A stretch of DNA of 64,000 bases. It comes from Cepaea nemoralis. Lineage: Eukaryota; Mollusca; Gastropoda; Stylommatophora; Helicidae. Positions 21,746-35,300 of this stretch are shown here, piece after piece (positions within the stretch are counted from its first letter, which is position 1; every line of letters starts with the position of its first letter). A program made the position numbers and the translations under genes. Below the pieces are notes generated by a model. The model saw only the letters and a program-made list of their open reading frames with translations. It was not told where the DNA came from and did no database searches. The DNA is taken from contig JACEFZ010013534.1 of the NCBI GenBank assembly GCA_014155875.1, positions 1 to 64,000 of the forward strand, given 5' to 3'.

Positions 21746-22050
21746 CTTCTTTCCTTCGCCTGAAATATGTTTACAACTGCAATGTTGTCTCTTGTGTGAA
21801 TCTAACAGTCTTTTTTTTTAGTTCACTCAGCGATCCATAGAGTTTATCTTCCACTGTTGTCTCTCTAGGCCAGGTTCGTCTGGATATGTTGTAGTTTGGG
21901 CAGTCTTGGAGTATGTGCTCTGTCTGCAAACCACATGTGCACATGGCTGAGTCATCAATCTTGAATTTTGTATACATGGTGTTGTGTAATCTATTGTGTC
22001 CGTTCTGAGGCGCAGAAGAATGACCTGTTCTGCTCATGCAAAGTAATCGG
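21746..22050 (-). pseudogene. LINE E C-terminal fragment (Cys-His motif)
   Basis: Minus-strand frame 22037-21771 encodes an 88-residue fragment with CTCGLQTEHILQDCP, the C-X-C...H...C motif found after RNase H in many LINEs. Its 3' part is the same sequence as the LINE E fragment at 12555-12713. No upstream RNase H is joined to it. Confidence 0.65.
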
Positions 22051-22054
22051 TCTG

Positions 22055-22430
22055 AGTCGAACCAAGAACCGACCTCAGGATATTTTCATATGCAGTCATC
22101 TTCAACAGCCAGTGAAGAGTCCCAATACTAATGACACCAGTTGCAATCTGATAATGTATAAATGTATGGCCTTTCATTGGTGGACAGCGTCAGCCAAATC
22201 TTCTGGTCATTCCCTGTCGCTCCATTCTCTCCAGGCAACCATGGTGTACCTGTTCTTCCACACTACAGAACTGATCCCAAAGGGACCCGACTACATCTGC
22301 CATATGGTGCACCAATATCTCATCCAGTGGTGCAGTCCCAGCCAACCTGTCAGCCAGCTCGAGTCCCAGCACACCAGCATACCTTGGGCAAAAGATCCAA
22401 CAGTCAAGAACTACCAGCATACCCTGGGCA
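22055..22430 (-). pseudogene. LINE A RNase H C-terminal fragment
   Basis: Minus-strand frame includes YAGVLGLELADRLAGTAP, the RNase H end, then QVHHGCLERMERQGMTRRFG as in LINE A. The 3' end shows the LINE A-type 'gaaccgacctcaggatat' sequence. Decayed. Confidence 0.65.
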
Positions 22431-22794
22431 AAAGATCCAAGTCAAGAACTAACAAACAAACGTGTAGAAATCTGTCACATTTATTTCAAACAATATCTCT
22501 GACTAAGTATTATAGTTTTAAATTGTAAAAAAAAAAATAAAAAAACTAGCAATCAAACAACCAAATCATTGTCACACGAAACACGTTTGTGCCAGTGCAG
22601 TCTCAGCATTGCATCCTGATATCAAAACCAGACAGTCTAAGAGCATGTGTGGGAGACAAACAGTTGCAAGCGCCTGCATCAAAAATCATCTGTGAGCATG
22701 TAAGTGATCAAATACTAGAGCAACAAGATAAGCCACATACTGAGCTCAATTATTATATAATTCAATTGAAACATGTTTTACATAGAGAAATGTA
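22431..22794. other. No recognisable gene
   Basis: A/T-rich, with an A-rich run near 22528-22548. Nothing else seen. Confidence 0.4.
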
Positions 22795-23195
22795 CAAGCA
22801 TATTGGAGAAGTCTTGCCAATGAGAACGTTTGGGAGTCTAGAGGCCAAGGTTGAGAGATGAAAAATCAAGACAATGTCTTACTGAATAAGAACACTAGGG
22901 GAGAAGAGGCCAATGTTAACAAGAAATACCAAGACACTAACTCACCAAATAACACAGGCCGAGTGCAGAAGTCAATGTTAACTGATGAAATATCAAGACA
23001 CTGTTTTACCGTATGAGAACATTCGGGAGTCCAGAAGTCAAGGTAAAGAGATGAAATATCAAGACAGTGTCTTACTAAATAAGAACATTAGGGAGTCAAG
23101 AGGTCAATGTTAACATGAAATACCAAGTAGTGTATGAGAACACTGGGGGAGTCTGGAAGTCAATGTTAACTGATGAAATAGCAAGACATTTTGCA
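22795..23195. repeat. Degenerate minisatellite, about 65-bp unit, six units
   Basis: Units share GAGAACAYT, GGGAGTC, AGAAGTCAATGTTAACTGATG and ATCAAGACA in the same order with spacing of roughly 50-67 bp. Confidence 0.75.
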
Positions 23196-25405
23196 CATGA
23201 ACAGAAGCACTGCTTTAGAGATGTAATCTTTGTACGAAGCTCAGATGGAACCTAGGAAGTAAACCTGCAGAAATGCATATCAAGACTAACCTCTGAAGTA
23301 TGTGAATAAAGGTGTGGTACTGTTCTTGACAAGAGGAATGAAAGAGGGTACAAGTCAATTACAATAGGTTAAGAATGTCCAAGAACTGGAGACTAAGATT
23401 ACTCAGCCACGCATAGTGACCAAGTCACACAAAGAATGTCCATGGAGTAGAAGTCTTCATGAACACCAATCAGTGACTCATACCACCTGATTGGCCTTTA
23501 GGGTGCTGAGCTAAAGTACAAGTTATAGGCAGTCGCAGTGACGTATAACAACTGGTTTCATTTTCATCTTGCCCACGGCCTGCACATACCACACGATGAG
23601 TGAACTGTACACCGATGAAGGTAAAGCTTACAGAACCTGCCACTGTCTAACTCCGACAGCCAGAGCCAGAGCGTTGATCCCTATGTTCTGTGGTTTCACC
23701 AAAATTCTTACAACTGATAACCTTGATCAAGATATTTTCAAACTATTCTGCCTTTTGCAGTTCTAGAGATTATGAAATACCAGTGCACATGTATGTAAAA
23801 CTGAGACCACCGAGTGCATTATTACACAAATCTCACACATCAAAGGCTCATATGCATTGCATTATTTTGATTTTACATTCAGGACAATTTTCACACACAC
23901 AACAGGGCAACACTGACTTGCATCATCATTTTCTCAGACATGTCTTTGCAGAAATGACAGATTTGCCAATATTTTAGATAGAGCACTGACCATATTTGAG
24001 ATGAAGCAGTGGCCATATTTGAGATGAAGCAGTGACAATCAGATACCCCACCCTTTGCCCATTTTATTTACCAAACAGCACAAAACAAACATGTGATCTT
24101 TGACTGGTACCACTGAAGAAGGCTGGTAAGTTTTTAGCCAGAAACACACACAGGAAAGTTGTATAACACTGGAAAGTTGCAAATTTGGTACTATTGGAAT
24201 ACATCAAGCTTTGGACATTAAGGGCAATCACATAGGGACCCTATTTCCACACACACACACACATACACACAAATCAAATGGAATGTGCCCAGTAGTGAAT
24301 ACAAGTATTAACAATGTGCCCATGTGCAAGAATATGTCACTTAACATACAAAAATATCTGGAACATTTCACCAAAGAATTAAGCCTGAGGACAGGGTTCA
24401 TGTATGATGGTCTGTGGTTGCAACGACGTCACCTGATCTGGCCACAATTAAGATGTGTTTCATTTATGCACACAAACTTGTAACCAGCATCCATTTCATA
24501 CTGGGTGTATGGACAGTGTTAATAACCAGTCACTTGTCACTCTTTGCCAGCTGAACAAACAGAAGTGTCATGTAATCAGATCTCAAGCGTTAACAGAGTT
24601 GGCCAAGAGTCTGGCACCAAGTGCCTGGATCATTTAACTGTCTGCCACATACACAAGTTCAATGTGAAACCACATTTGTGTGACCAGTGTTAAGACTAAC
24701 TGCTCTCTCTTGGATACAATTAGTATCACAGTATCAATATCACAACCTGGGGTTCTGAGAGAAGCAGCAAAATTTGTTTTTAAATGTTCATTTTTTCATT
24801 CATCTCATCCTGCTCTAATGCTTTAATGTAGTCACTGGGGTGTCTTTTCTGTGATTATATAGTGTGTACGTATTTGTTTGCCGAAGAAGTTCGCCGCAAC
24901 ATCCTGTATTTTTCATAATTCTGTTCTGTAAGCTAAATTACTGTGTGTTATTTTATACTGTTCTCTTGGATACATATTTCTTACTTGTTCAGAAACTACT
25001 TCATGCTATCCTGGCCAAACTTACCGATGTTATCTCCTGGCAGACAATGAATATCAATGTTTTAGTTCAACATCAATCTGTGACATGCATGGCCAATGTG
25101 AAGAACAGCTGATCTATCTGGGATACAATGTTATCCATTCACAATCTGTGCCTTAGACAACTCTACTGATGCTCTCTACCTCACAGCAGACAGTCATTTA
25201 ACAGTCTGCTAGTTTCATACCCATCCAATATGTGTAACTAGTGTCAAAACCAGATGCTCAACATAGTATACAGAATGTTACCTATTCAAAAACTGTGCCA
25301 TAGGCAAACCTATTGGTGAACTGCCAAGGCAGATATAGAAAAGTCCCCATGCTAATAATTCCCAACGCACATCAGCAGGGCACTAAACTACCTCCAGTTT
25401 CAGGT
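23196..25405. other. No recognisable gene; repeat-poor
   Basis: Mostly unique-looking sequence with a short CA repeat at about 24249-24271 and a local duplication of 'catatttgagatgaagcagt' at about 23992-24034. It lies downstream of the ATPase beta gene; no coding exon could be supported. Confidence 0.4.
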
Positions 25406-25534
25406 CTTCGTTTATCCAGAATGTTTGTTTTGGACGTAATTGCGTTGTACCTGTTTACAATAGAGCTATGATATATGCACTTATCGGCTGAGACATCCAA
25501 CTTCAGGCATTTGTTGATCGGGTTAACCTTCCGG
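25406..25534 (-). mobile_element. Short LINE B 3'-end copy (degraded)
   Basis: Matches the last about 130 bp of LINE B (GACGTAATTGCGTTGTACCTG, GACATCCAACTTCAG, GGTTAACCTTCCGG). Its 5' end falls at the same CCGGAAGGTTAAC boundary as the copies at 34901-35030, 35859-36537 and 42837-42981. Confidence 0.65.
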
Positions 25535-28500
25535 AACAGTTTGAGTTCAAGACCAATCACTGATATGTATGCGTGTCCTGCGTGAAGACTAGCTGCTCAA
25601 TCTAATATGTTACTTGTTCACAACCGGAGCCATGGGCAAACGTGTTGGTGCTCTGTCTTTCAGCAGATAATAAAGATTCACATGGTAAATCACTGTGCAA
25701 GATACCCCCTGCCCTCTCGTGCTATGCTCACTAATTCAATGTTTCGATGGCAAATTCAAGCAGTCCCGGACTAGTCACTACATCCACTGTTGCATACGCA
25801 GACCTCTGACAATCTAGGGTTCTCTAGCCACAAGCCTGTGCTAGTCGTTTCAATATTCACAATCTACCAGATGTATGTTCTTAACCACACCATGTGTAAA
25901 CATGTCAGAGCTGGCCACACTAACCTTAACTCAACTGGCCTCAGTTAAAATCCTTTACAAAATGTTGCAATCACCACTAGCATTCATTAGCTGTTATAGA
26001 TTTAATAGACATCAGTAGTTTGCCACTGCCAACACCACATACCTTTGAAATCCACAAAGTGTTCTGCTTCCGAATCGCTTGCGGTGTATTTTTAAACTAA
26101 CATCAGTAGCTCACAATCATTTCCTAGTTGCAACCATAAAGCTATCACACAGTGCTTCCACAAGTCCTCACACAAGCTGTCTCTCATGCCATTATACACA
26201 TTAAAAGTAAAGCTAACAAGGCAGAGTTATCTACCATATATTATGTTCATTTGATTTTGTACGCACCACATATATAAGAAGGAACAAAAAAGTATCTTGC
26301 AATCACATACATTTAACAACATCAAAACACTTTATTATATAGATTGATCACAAGTAAGTGCATAGAGTAGAGAACAAGCCAACGTGACATGACCATCATT
26401 TGAACATGTACAAATGAGAAGTCAAATGCATCTTCTGTTAATATAATAACTCTTGTGAAGTCCAGCTCAACCACGCCAGTGGAATTGGAAACTAATTTCT
26501 CGATGGTGAGATCAAGCATAACAAGTAAACAAACACGCTATAAGCTTCTACGGGTCTGTCTACACAGAGCTAGTTCACAGACCTCATACAGGCTACCACT
26601 AATACGCAATGAATAATGGCAGAAGAAAAGATCTGATTGAAGAAAACTAGAAAGTTTTACCAAAAAATGTATTAAATGCAATCACACTACTAGCGTGGCC
26701 TCAGCTTAAAATGTAAAAACTTGAATGGGCACTCATACCTAGATGATTAATCAGATCAAATATTAAAGAACAAAGAGGAAAAAGCAAACAAAAACAGTCC
26801 TTGAGTATTCTTATAATCTCTGAATTTACAAATTATCTGCATAATTGTCTAGATGTTTCTGCACATGATGAGCACAGAATCATGGGGAACACTGACCTAT
26901 TGCACAAGAGTGTGAGTAGCAGTGTGCATATACATGTGTGTGTGTGTTTGTGCTTGGTGGGTGTGAATGGAAATCTGACTACATGAACAGAGAAAACAGG
27001 AAAAACAATTATGCTAGTTTAGTCATGTATAACACAATGAATATTGTTTTGTTGGGTGGGAGGTTTGGATAATGGATGCCATCAACACAATTTATGATAC
27101 TGAATGGCTACTCACTGATGGGGCAAAGGTAAATACAACATAAGAAAAAGCAGTGTAAGGACCATGAGAGATGTAAATTCTGTCTTTCAGCACGACACCT
27201 TTTGCTGAAGGAAACTAGCAAGCTAAATCAACAATTCAGAGAGAGCCTCTGGTGTAACTTTCCTCATTTGTTGTCTTGAGTGTCCAAATATCTACCAACT
27301 GTCTGTTAACCTTCATTTCACAAGTACAAATCTTGCAGGAGATATAAACCAAATGTAGACCTGTGTGACAGAGTCTGGGCAATAAGTATCAGAAAAGAGC
27401 TGAAAAAGCAAAAGTTCCATTGTCATAGCATTTAAACAAGCAAGAAATAGTCAAACCATCTCAGCAAATGATCCAGCAATCTATGAGAACTGATACCTGA
27501 TGCAGGCAGATCTAACAGCAAGTGGTATGTCTAATTTTCTGAGAATGAATGAGTAGTATGTCAGCTGGTCTAAGAATAGTGAGTGGCATGTCTGTTGATC
27601 TTTGAATGAGAAAGTAACTTAAAATGCCACAGCTCAATCAGTGTCCGAGCAAACATACTGTAAATCAAGGCATAAAAATGATGACACTTGGCTACCAAAC
27701 ATCATAAATGCCATAACATCACTAACAATATAATCACTACCAAAAATATATGAAACATTTTCCAAGATTCATGGTCTACACAAACACGTGGTTATGACAA
27801 ATTTATGATATACAAAAAAAACAAATTATGACATTACAATAAATATACAAACAGGTCACAGTCCCAGAAGGTGAACACAAATCATAAACACAGCAACATC
27901 TGTTATAGCAATTGGTAACTAATGTTATCAATTAACAACAAAAATTCACAACCGAGCATCTCTAAAGAAACACTTCTCGTTACATTTGCGCGAGACAAAA
28001 CGCTTTCGATTATATCTAGAACTCAGGGTTTAATAGCTTGTTACTCATAAAACTTAACTAGCAATGCATGGTGTGTAAGTAATAAAGCTGATTTAACTGC
28101 TGTTCCCCACTTATAGGGTTAACACACTTACTGTAAGACAATCTAACATGATTCTGTCTATTATAACACACATCTAATACACTGCATTTGTCAAATATAC
28201 AAAAATCACAACTCACTACTGACCTCCACAAAAGATCTAAGTAGAGTGACACCAAGGATAAAAAAGGTATACAAGACAGGAATGTCTGATTTCCCACTAT
28301 ATCCTTGGGTAGAAAAGTAAATAAATGAGGCCTAGTATGACTAATACTTTTAACACGAGCATCTTCATGAAATATATAAACCCCCAATTCACGAAGCCTA
28401 AAAGCTGTCCGCCCTTTAAATTTGGTCTTGTAGGGCTGGGTGAAGCCTAACAAAAGGACTTTTGATAAAGCGATCACCCTGAGAATCATAGGGTGTAAAA

Positions 28501-29056
28501 AAAGAAATTATTTGAAAACACTGTGCCATCCTATTGTGCTGAAATCTTGAGGTTCTTACCAGGATTTTGAGCTGGAATGAAAAACAACTTAAAAACGCAG
28601 GGTGCTAATAAAATTACATCAAGCATAAAAATCTGACCTGCCCTGCAGCAAAAGTGCATTTTAAGTACAAAGAAAGAAGATCATAGAAACTGCATAAGAA
28701 ACATTCACATCATCAAGGATACCAAGTATGTCACACAAATTTGACATTCTACAAAATGTGCTGCTTATTGATCTATGATTTTCAACTGTTTCATGTTAAA
28801 CCAAAATGAGACCTTTCCAATTAAGTTATGCCTTTTCGTTGAGTATGGAATGTCTCCATCGAGTTAAAAAAAAAATTATCCTCGAATGTATCAATTTTGT
28901 TTCTGGATGTTTTATTGGTGGGAATAAGAAAGATATGCTAATGTAAACAGCAAAATGGGATGTTGAAAAAGAAGAACGTGGAGAGGATGCAATGAATGAG
29001 ATAGGGAAAGTTTAGGAGAATGAATTTGCTCACAGGTATCAATAAGAAAAGAGATC
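25535..29056. other. Repeat-poor flank, possible long 3' UTR of the ATPase beta gene
   Basis: A/T-rich and free of recognisable LINE or SINE sequence. On the minus strand this follows the stop codon at 29057. A minus-strand AATAAA lies at 26331-26336. The minus-strand frame at 28489-28058 and others lack motifs. Confidence 0.35.
26331..26336 (-). terminator. Candidate poly(A) signal AATAAA
   Basis: Minus-strand AATAAA (plus TTTATT) about 2.7 kb after the ATPase beta stop. Such hexamers are common in A/T-rich DNA, so this is only a candidate end of the 3' UTR. Confidence 0.25.
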
Positions 29057-29305
29057 TCATGGGTCAACTAGCAGCTCAAAATGTACGCCGCCTTCCTTCT
29101 CACTCCTGTCCACAACGATGTTCTTGGCCAGAGCTTTGCATTCAATCATAAGTCCCAGGTGGTTGGTGAGGTTGTTAAATTTGACAAACATCAGCGGTGA
29201 GCGGTAGTTCTTCTGATTCAGGTATGGGTAGTATGCCAGAGGGAAACCCTGTTGGGGGTAATATGTTATAGATTCAAGACCCAGGTTGTCGTCGTCAGCT
29301 GGATT
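29057..29305 (-). CDS. ATP1B: ATPase beta coding exon 6 with stop
   Basis: 82 codons plus TGA at 29059-29057. Contains ESITYYPQQGFPLAYYPY, KFNNLTNHLG (sequon) and LMIECKALAKNI (Cys270), the immunoglobulin-like C-terminal half. Acceptor TTCTTTTCAG. Confidence 0.95.
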   Translation of the reverse strand, partial: NPADDDNLGLESITYYPQQGFPLAYYPYLNQKNYRSPLMFVKFNNLTNHLGLMIECKALAKNIVVDRSEKEGGVHFELLVDP

Positions 29306-32300
29306 CTGAAAAGAAAAAAAAATTAATGGGTTTTAATTTTATATTCAATAAATTATAGATAAATACTCCATCTTTGTGTATTAGTTTCAACAAATAAAAA
29401 GGTAAGAGACCCCTATATCTCAGTTATTTTCAACAAATAAAAGGTAAGAGAACCCTATATCTAAAGTGATTTATTTTCAAATAAAAGATTGCACATCTCC
29501 ATTAATTTTTTTTAAAACTAATAAAGGGTAAAAATCAACTTATGAACTTGGGTCCTATTTCATAAAGAATGCTTAAAAATTACTGTCATAGCCAGAGTTG
29601 TGCTACTAATTTGTCAATTATAACATTCCACTAACCAATATTAATTATGTCAATGTAATAGTAGCAGCCAAAGAATGAATGGGCAAAGGAAAGAAGAAAA
29701 TAGAGTACCATGTATATTGGTAAGTTTCAGAACGCAAGCATGTCAAAAGAGTAATGTCCCTAATTCTGTGTTAGTATTTCCAAGTTTTATTATCCAGTGA
29801 TAAAGACTGGATAAAATATTTGGTTGTTTACTTTCTGACGTGCCACTCATGAATAAACTACTTTCACTATATCCCCAAGTGATTAAAACAGGGACGGAAA
29901 ACGTCTGGCCTACAGCTTTACTTGGCCCACAAAATTGGTCTGGAACTGCCAACAGGCAGTACTCGAAATTCAATAAAGTCTATAAACGCTACATAAGCAA
30001 TGACAAATTTCACACTTTGTAGAGACATGCATTGAAATATGCATCACTGCTGCAAGCTATTCTTTTCAGCACTTACAATTCCTTGAGTCGACAGCCCCAG
30101 AGTGGCCGATGCAAATGTGTAAAAGCTGTTGCGAGTAACATCATGAGTACCAGCTAACATCACACGCTTCATCAAAGAGAAGCAGTTATAGCCTTCACAC
30201 TCGGGGTGAGTTAAATGTCTGACTACATTCAGTAGACTCAAGTAATATGTTTGACAACATACAGCAGACTAATTTTTAAGCCGATACTTTGATATGGCCT
30301 GCTAGTGATGTTATAAATACCCATATGGCCCTAGGCAAACAAAAATATTCCCTGGATTAAAACAGCAAAGAAAGCAAAGGCCGGGGGATTGTTAAGGTAT
30401 AACAAGAATGACCTTGGAGAAACATCACGAGGACTTCTATAAGGAGAAGACAATAAGAATACCAACAAGGGGGAAATAAATCACTCACTTCTCCGTGACA
30501 GTCAACCCATATTCTGTCATTGCTGTATTTCTTCTTGATGTACTCCGGGACAGCGGAGGCTGTCTGTGCTTCGTCATAAGTCCACACGTCTGGTATCCAG
30601 TTGTAAATCTGAAAAACAGAGTTGTAATTATAAATAACGTTAAAGACCCTATCACGCCTGGACACATTGTGCATGCGGTGCTAGACACATTTTCATTGAC
30701 CAATCAGCATCATGCTGACCTCCTTTACTTCCCATTTCATGGGAATTCAAACAGATGACCACCGGGCAGAAAGTCCAGCATTCTAGCCACAGCAGCCTTT
30801 ACTACAGTGCATCCCTATGGCGTCTCACCAATGTAATTGTTGAGTTAAAATGTCCAAGAACATGATTTTAAACATTTGAACTGCCCCGATATGGATTGTA
30901 CCCATGACCAACGGGCCAGGGGGCATGTACCTAGCTGCTACGCAACCCCAGAAAGCCATACCTCTTGTACTCAATTATAAATTTGATAAAACCAAACTTG
31001 TATTTAATTATAAATCCGATTCAATGAATAAATTAATAAATATATAAAGTGGAAAGAGTCAGTGTAGCAAGCACACAATCTTCAGAACAGACATGGAGGA
31101 TGTGTTTTCAACTGCAGTTCTGTGTTATGGGTAGATTTTTTTTTGTTGCTAACTGATGACTTGCCACAACATATGACTATTCTTGAAACTTGACTTCATA
31201 TTTTTCCCCAACTGTTTACATTTTCAAGACTTTACCACAGTTAAACCTATTTCATTCAAGGAAATACACGAGCACTTGTGCTTGTTGCTTGCTTGTGTTC
31301 GTTGGCTTGAGCTCCAACGCAAAGTCCTGTATGTCGGATGAAGACATCCTGTTGTCCAACATCAGTGTGATGTCATACAGGACCTGAGTTTTGCGTGAGT
31401 ATCCGTTGTCCCATGTCTGGCTTATTGGTGTGCAGACTGGTGGTTCCTCGCCATACAGGCAGACACTCTCCGACTTCGGAGGAAACTTGTGCTTGTCAAA
31501 AGGTACTTCAGTAGGCTGTAACATTGACAAAACTGTCAGGAATGAAAACCTAATCATGGATAGGTGGAGCCTGTTACTTTGGATGGAATCTTGTCTAGAG
31601 GTACATTTTGGCCACTTACTTTATTCTATTTCGCACCCACCAGTCTGTCAGGGTATTCAAAACAAACTACAGACTTGCTCAAGTATCATTTCGCTTATCT
31701 GTACATATCAAATATGGCCTCAAATTTTAATGTACAATTAATAACAAATAAGAATACGACCAGTGGAAACATGCAAGAATAAACTTACTCTGTTCAACTT
31801 CAATAGCACACAAGGCTTTCCTTCAAGCATCCCATATGCATTAGCTTCATTACAGCCTTCAGTCAGAGCCGCAAAGTTAACCAGACAGGAATCTTCGGCA
31901 CCAAGGCGGGTTTCATTAATTCCAGTGCAGTCTACGCCCCCTGCATGGGTCTGGTTGTATTCTGCAGATGTGATGTAATTGTGCAACAGTTATAAAACTG
32001 CATTCATGCAACAAACATTAACTGCAATAATTTAACAGATGTGTTGTAATTGCATCAATGGAACAGTTATGTAAGTGCAATCATGTAATGGTTATGTAAT
32101 TGCACTTAAACGTGTTCTGTAACTGCAATAATTTAACAGATGTGATGTACTTGCATTCGTGTAACAATTATGTAACTGCAATCATGTAAACGTTATGCTG
32201 CATTCGTGTAACATGTGAGGCTGCAATCATTTAACATATCTGAAGTAACTGCACTCATGTAACAATATAACTGCACTCATGTAACTATAACTGCACTCAT

Positions 32301-35300
32301 GTAACAATATAACTGCACTCATGTAACAATAAAAGTGCACTCATGTAACAATATAACTGCACTCATGTAACAAACTTGCAGTGTAGCTGCTGTTACACAA
32401 CACATGGGATAATTGCAACTGTACAAAACAGATGCGATGGTACTGCCATCAGGTATGAAACATGCTATGTGATTAGCAATCACCCAACACAGGAACATTT
32501 AACAATGCAAAAAACTGCCAAACATGTAAGAATCTGTAAGAGGTAAAAGAGTAAGGATAGCCAGAAGTGACGGAACGGTAGGCGAGAAAAACATGAGACT
32601 GAAAACAAAATAAGAAAAACTGGTCATAAAGAATATACATTACGAAGGTAATTAGTTATTATTTTATAATATTTGTCTGACTATATACAGTTGGTCAGGT
32701 TTCTTAAATACCGATGTATTTTTTATTATTATTCATCTGCTGTTGCCCTCCATGTCATTTTCATATTATTCACCTCACTAATTCTTTTCTCTGTGCGTTT
32801 TAGTCTCCCTATATTATGTTTGGATTCCAGTAAAAGCACTTTCTAGTTACACTATTATCAAGTTTCCTAAATGAATGACCTATCCAGCACCAGCATCTTT
32901 ACTTCAAATCTTGATGTGCTATATTCTGACTACTATCTCTAAGCTCTGCATCAATGACAGAGTAATTCAGTAATGAGCTGGGAGGAAAATCTCTACCCCA
33001 GCCTCACCGTGAAAGTTGCAAACTAAAGTCTTATAACAAACCATTACTCTCAGACACAGATTCCCTAAAAGAATTTTTTACGGCGAGTTGCGTTGCAGTA
33101 AACACTCCCAAGGTGGCCAGAGGAAACGCTTTAAAGAAACTGAAAATCTCACTGAATGCTTTTGGAATTCATCATGACACCTGGGAGACTGCAGCTAGAG
33201 ACCTAAATTCGTGGCGTGCATCATTACGCAAGGGTGTGGTCACGTGTGAGGCAACCACCTCCAGAAATGTCAAGCATTCTTTGTCCACATTGTCAAAGAA
33301 CATTTTGAGCCAAAATAGGCCTTATCAGCCATCTTAGATCTCATGGCTCTATACTTTCAACCCCACTGGATCAATGGTCATCATCATTCTTGATGGACAA
33401 ACAACACTCTCAGACAACTAATAATTTTTAACCCTAATAAAATAAAACCTACAGAGAAAAGAAGTGTGACCTCAATATGAAAACTATTCATTAATTGGCT
33501 CCCACACAGAATAGCTAAAGTGGAATGACAGATTCACTAGTTTCGAGAACTAAAATCCCAGTGAATCAAGACTAGGGAAAGGCGCCGGCGATGCATATCA
33601 CACACACTGAGAAAACTTCAGAATAGTACAACTAGACACTCCAAAGTCAAATGAAATAGTAGGAAACCTTAAAAGCACATGGAGAATTAAAGACAGGGAT
33701 GAATAATAATCATGGGAGGGCATGGAGGGAGCTGCAGGACATGGCAACAGATAGAACAGCTTGGCATAAATAAGATGAGGACCTATGCACCAATGGGGCC
33801 TAGAGGGCCAAGAAAAAAATTTGATAATCCTTGAAATGAGCTCATAAAATCAATAAGTTCATCTCTCCAGTACAATAACAAATGCTATTATACTTCTCTA
33901 TTTCCAGTTCAAATTATTCTAATGAGATTCATATAGCAAGCTACTTAAAAGTCGCCAATGTCAACTTCATTGTACCGAGTTTTTATCCTATGCAGCTCAG
34001 TCTCTTTCCGCAGTGCGGAAAGCATCGCACAAAGCACAAACTCCGTAGCTCCAGCGATGACCCTCAGGAGTCTCCGGAAAAAATGCACTCGTGAACCGAA
34101 GGATATGGCTCTGAATCGAACCCCCAACATTCAGGCCCGAGTCAGATGGCTTGACCATGTTATATTATTATATTATGCTATATTATAAGGGCAAGCTACT
34201 TATAACTAGATATACATTTTCTGACATAGGATTAAAGAGTTACAAAGAAGCTTTTTTACATCAACTGAGGATACATGCACTTTGCTTAAATAACTCCAAC
34301 TAAATTCACCAGTTGCAACCCTTAATAATCAGTTGCAATTTAAATAGTATTCATTCACTCAAATACAATCAACTTACCATTCAGGACTTTGTTGATACTA
34401 TCAACATAAGCTTGCCTTTCAGACTTGAGCTTTCTGGCATATATCAAAGTTGTGTCTATATCTGGCATTGGCTCATATCCCATTCCTTTGAGAAAATAAA
34501 ACACCTGTTATTCCCTAGAATGAATAATATCTTTAGCATCAATCTTAAGATTGCTAATGGCTCAAACCCCCAGCCAGCTGTACTCATGGCTGACAGACAC
34601 CATGGTATCTTATGTAGTCCAGTTCCAACATTCGTAGCTGCATTAGTGTTCATAATAAAGATGATTGTCTCAGGAAATGCCCAATCTACATTTGGCCCAC
34701 CCATTGAACGTTGAATTATGAAAATCAAACTTTAATGCTAAAGGTCATTCATCACTAGAGCCATGGAGTGTGATGCTTTCGGCAAGCTGTTTGCCAGTCC
34801 ATGAAGAGACAGCTATACAGGATAAAACTGGTGCAGTGAAGCTGACCCTGTTGCCTTTAACCTCTTTGACACATTGCAGACCTTCTTTAGTTACAGAAAA
34901 CTTCTGCGTTCATCCAGATTCTGACGTGATTGCGTTGTGCCTGTTTACAGCAGAGCTGTGTTCTCGCACCGTTAAGCCGGCACATCCGACTTCTCCGGGC
35001 ATTTGCTGACTGGGTTAACCTTCCCGGGGATTACAGAAAAAGAGAATGCATATGGTCAACAGATGATGTAAGCGATCATAACCAAATTTACAAACCATTT
35101 TTCAAGGGAGTTTCAAGGTTTTCTCAAGGTAATTCTTACTCTCCCATTCCTGTTGAATGTACGCAACATTTGGTGCATGCATGTCCAAGCGTTCATGAAA
35201 GCAAATTAAGATCATCTGTATCACATTCCAAATGCTTTGAACTTCCTTTCTGCCTGATATGCTCAAAGCAGGAAATGCCCAGTCAGTCTGTTTCCTTTAA

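Noticed and set aside
22795..23195. Possible CRISPR-like array
   Set aside because: Units are tandem and degenerate with no constant repeat/variable spacer pattern; the same holds for the 57-bp array, and the DNA is eukaryotic.
31252..31530. Extra exon of the ATPase beta gene
   Set aside because: Exons 4 and 5 join in phase to a complete family-length protein without it, and no good donor follows.
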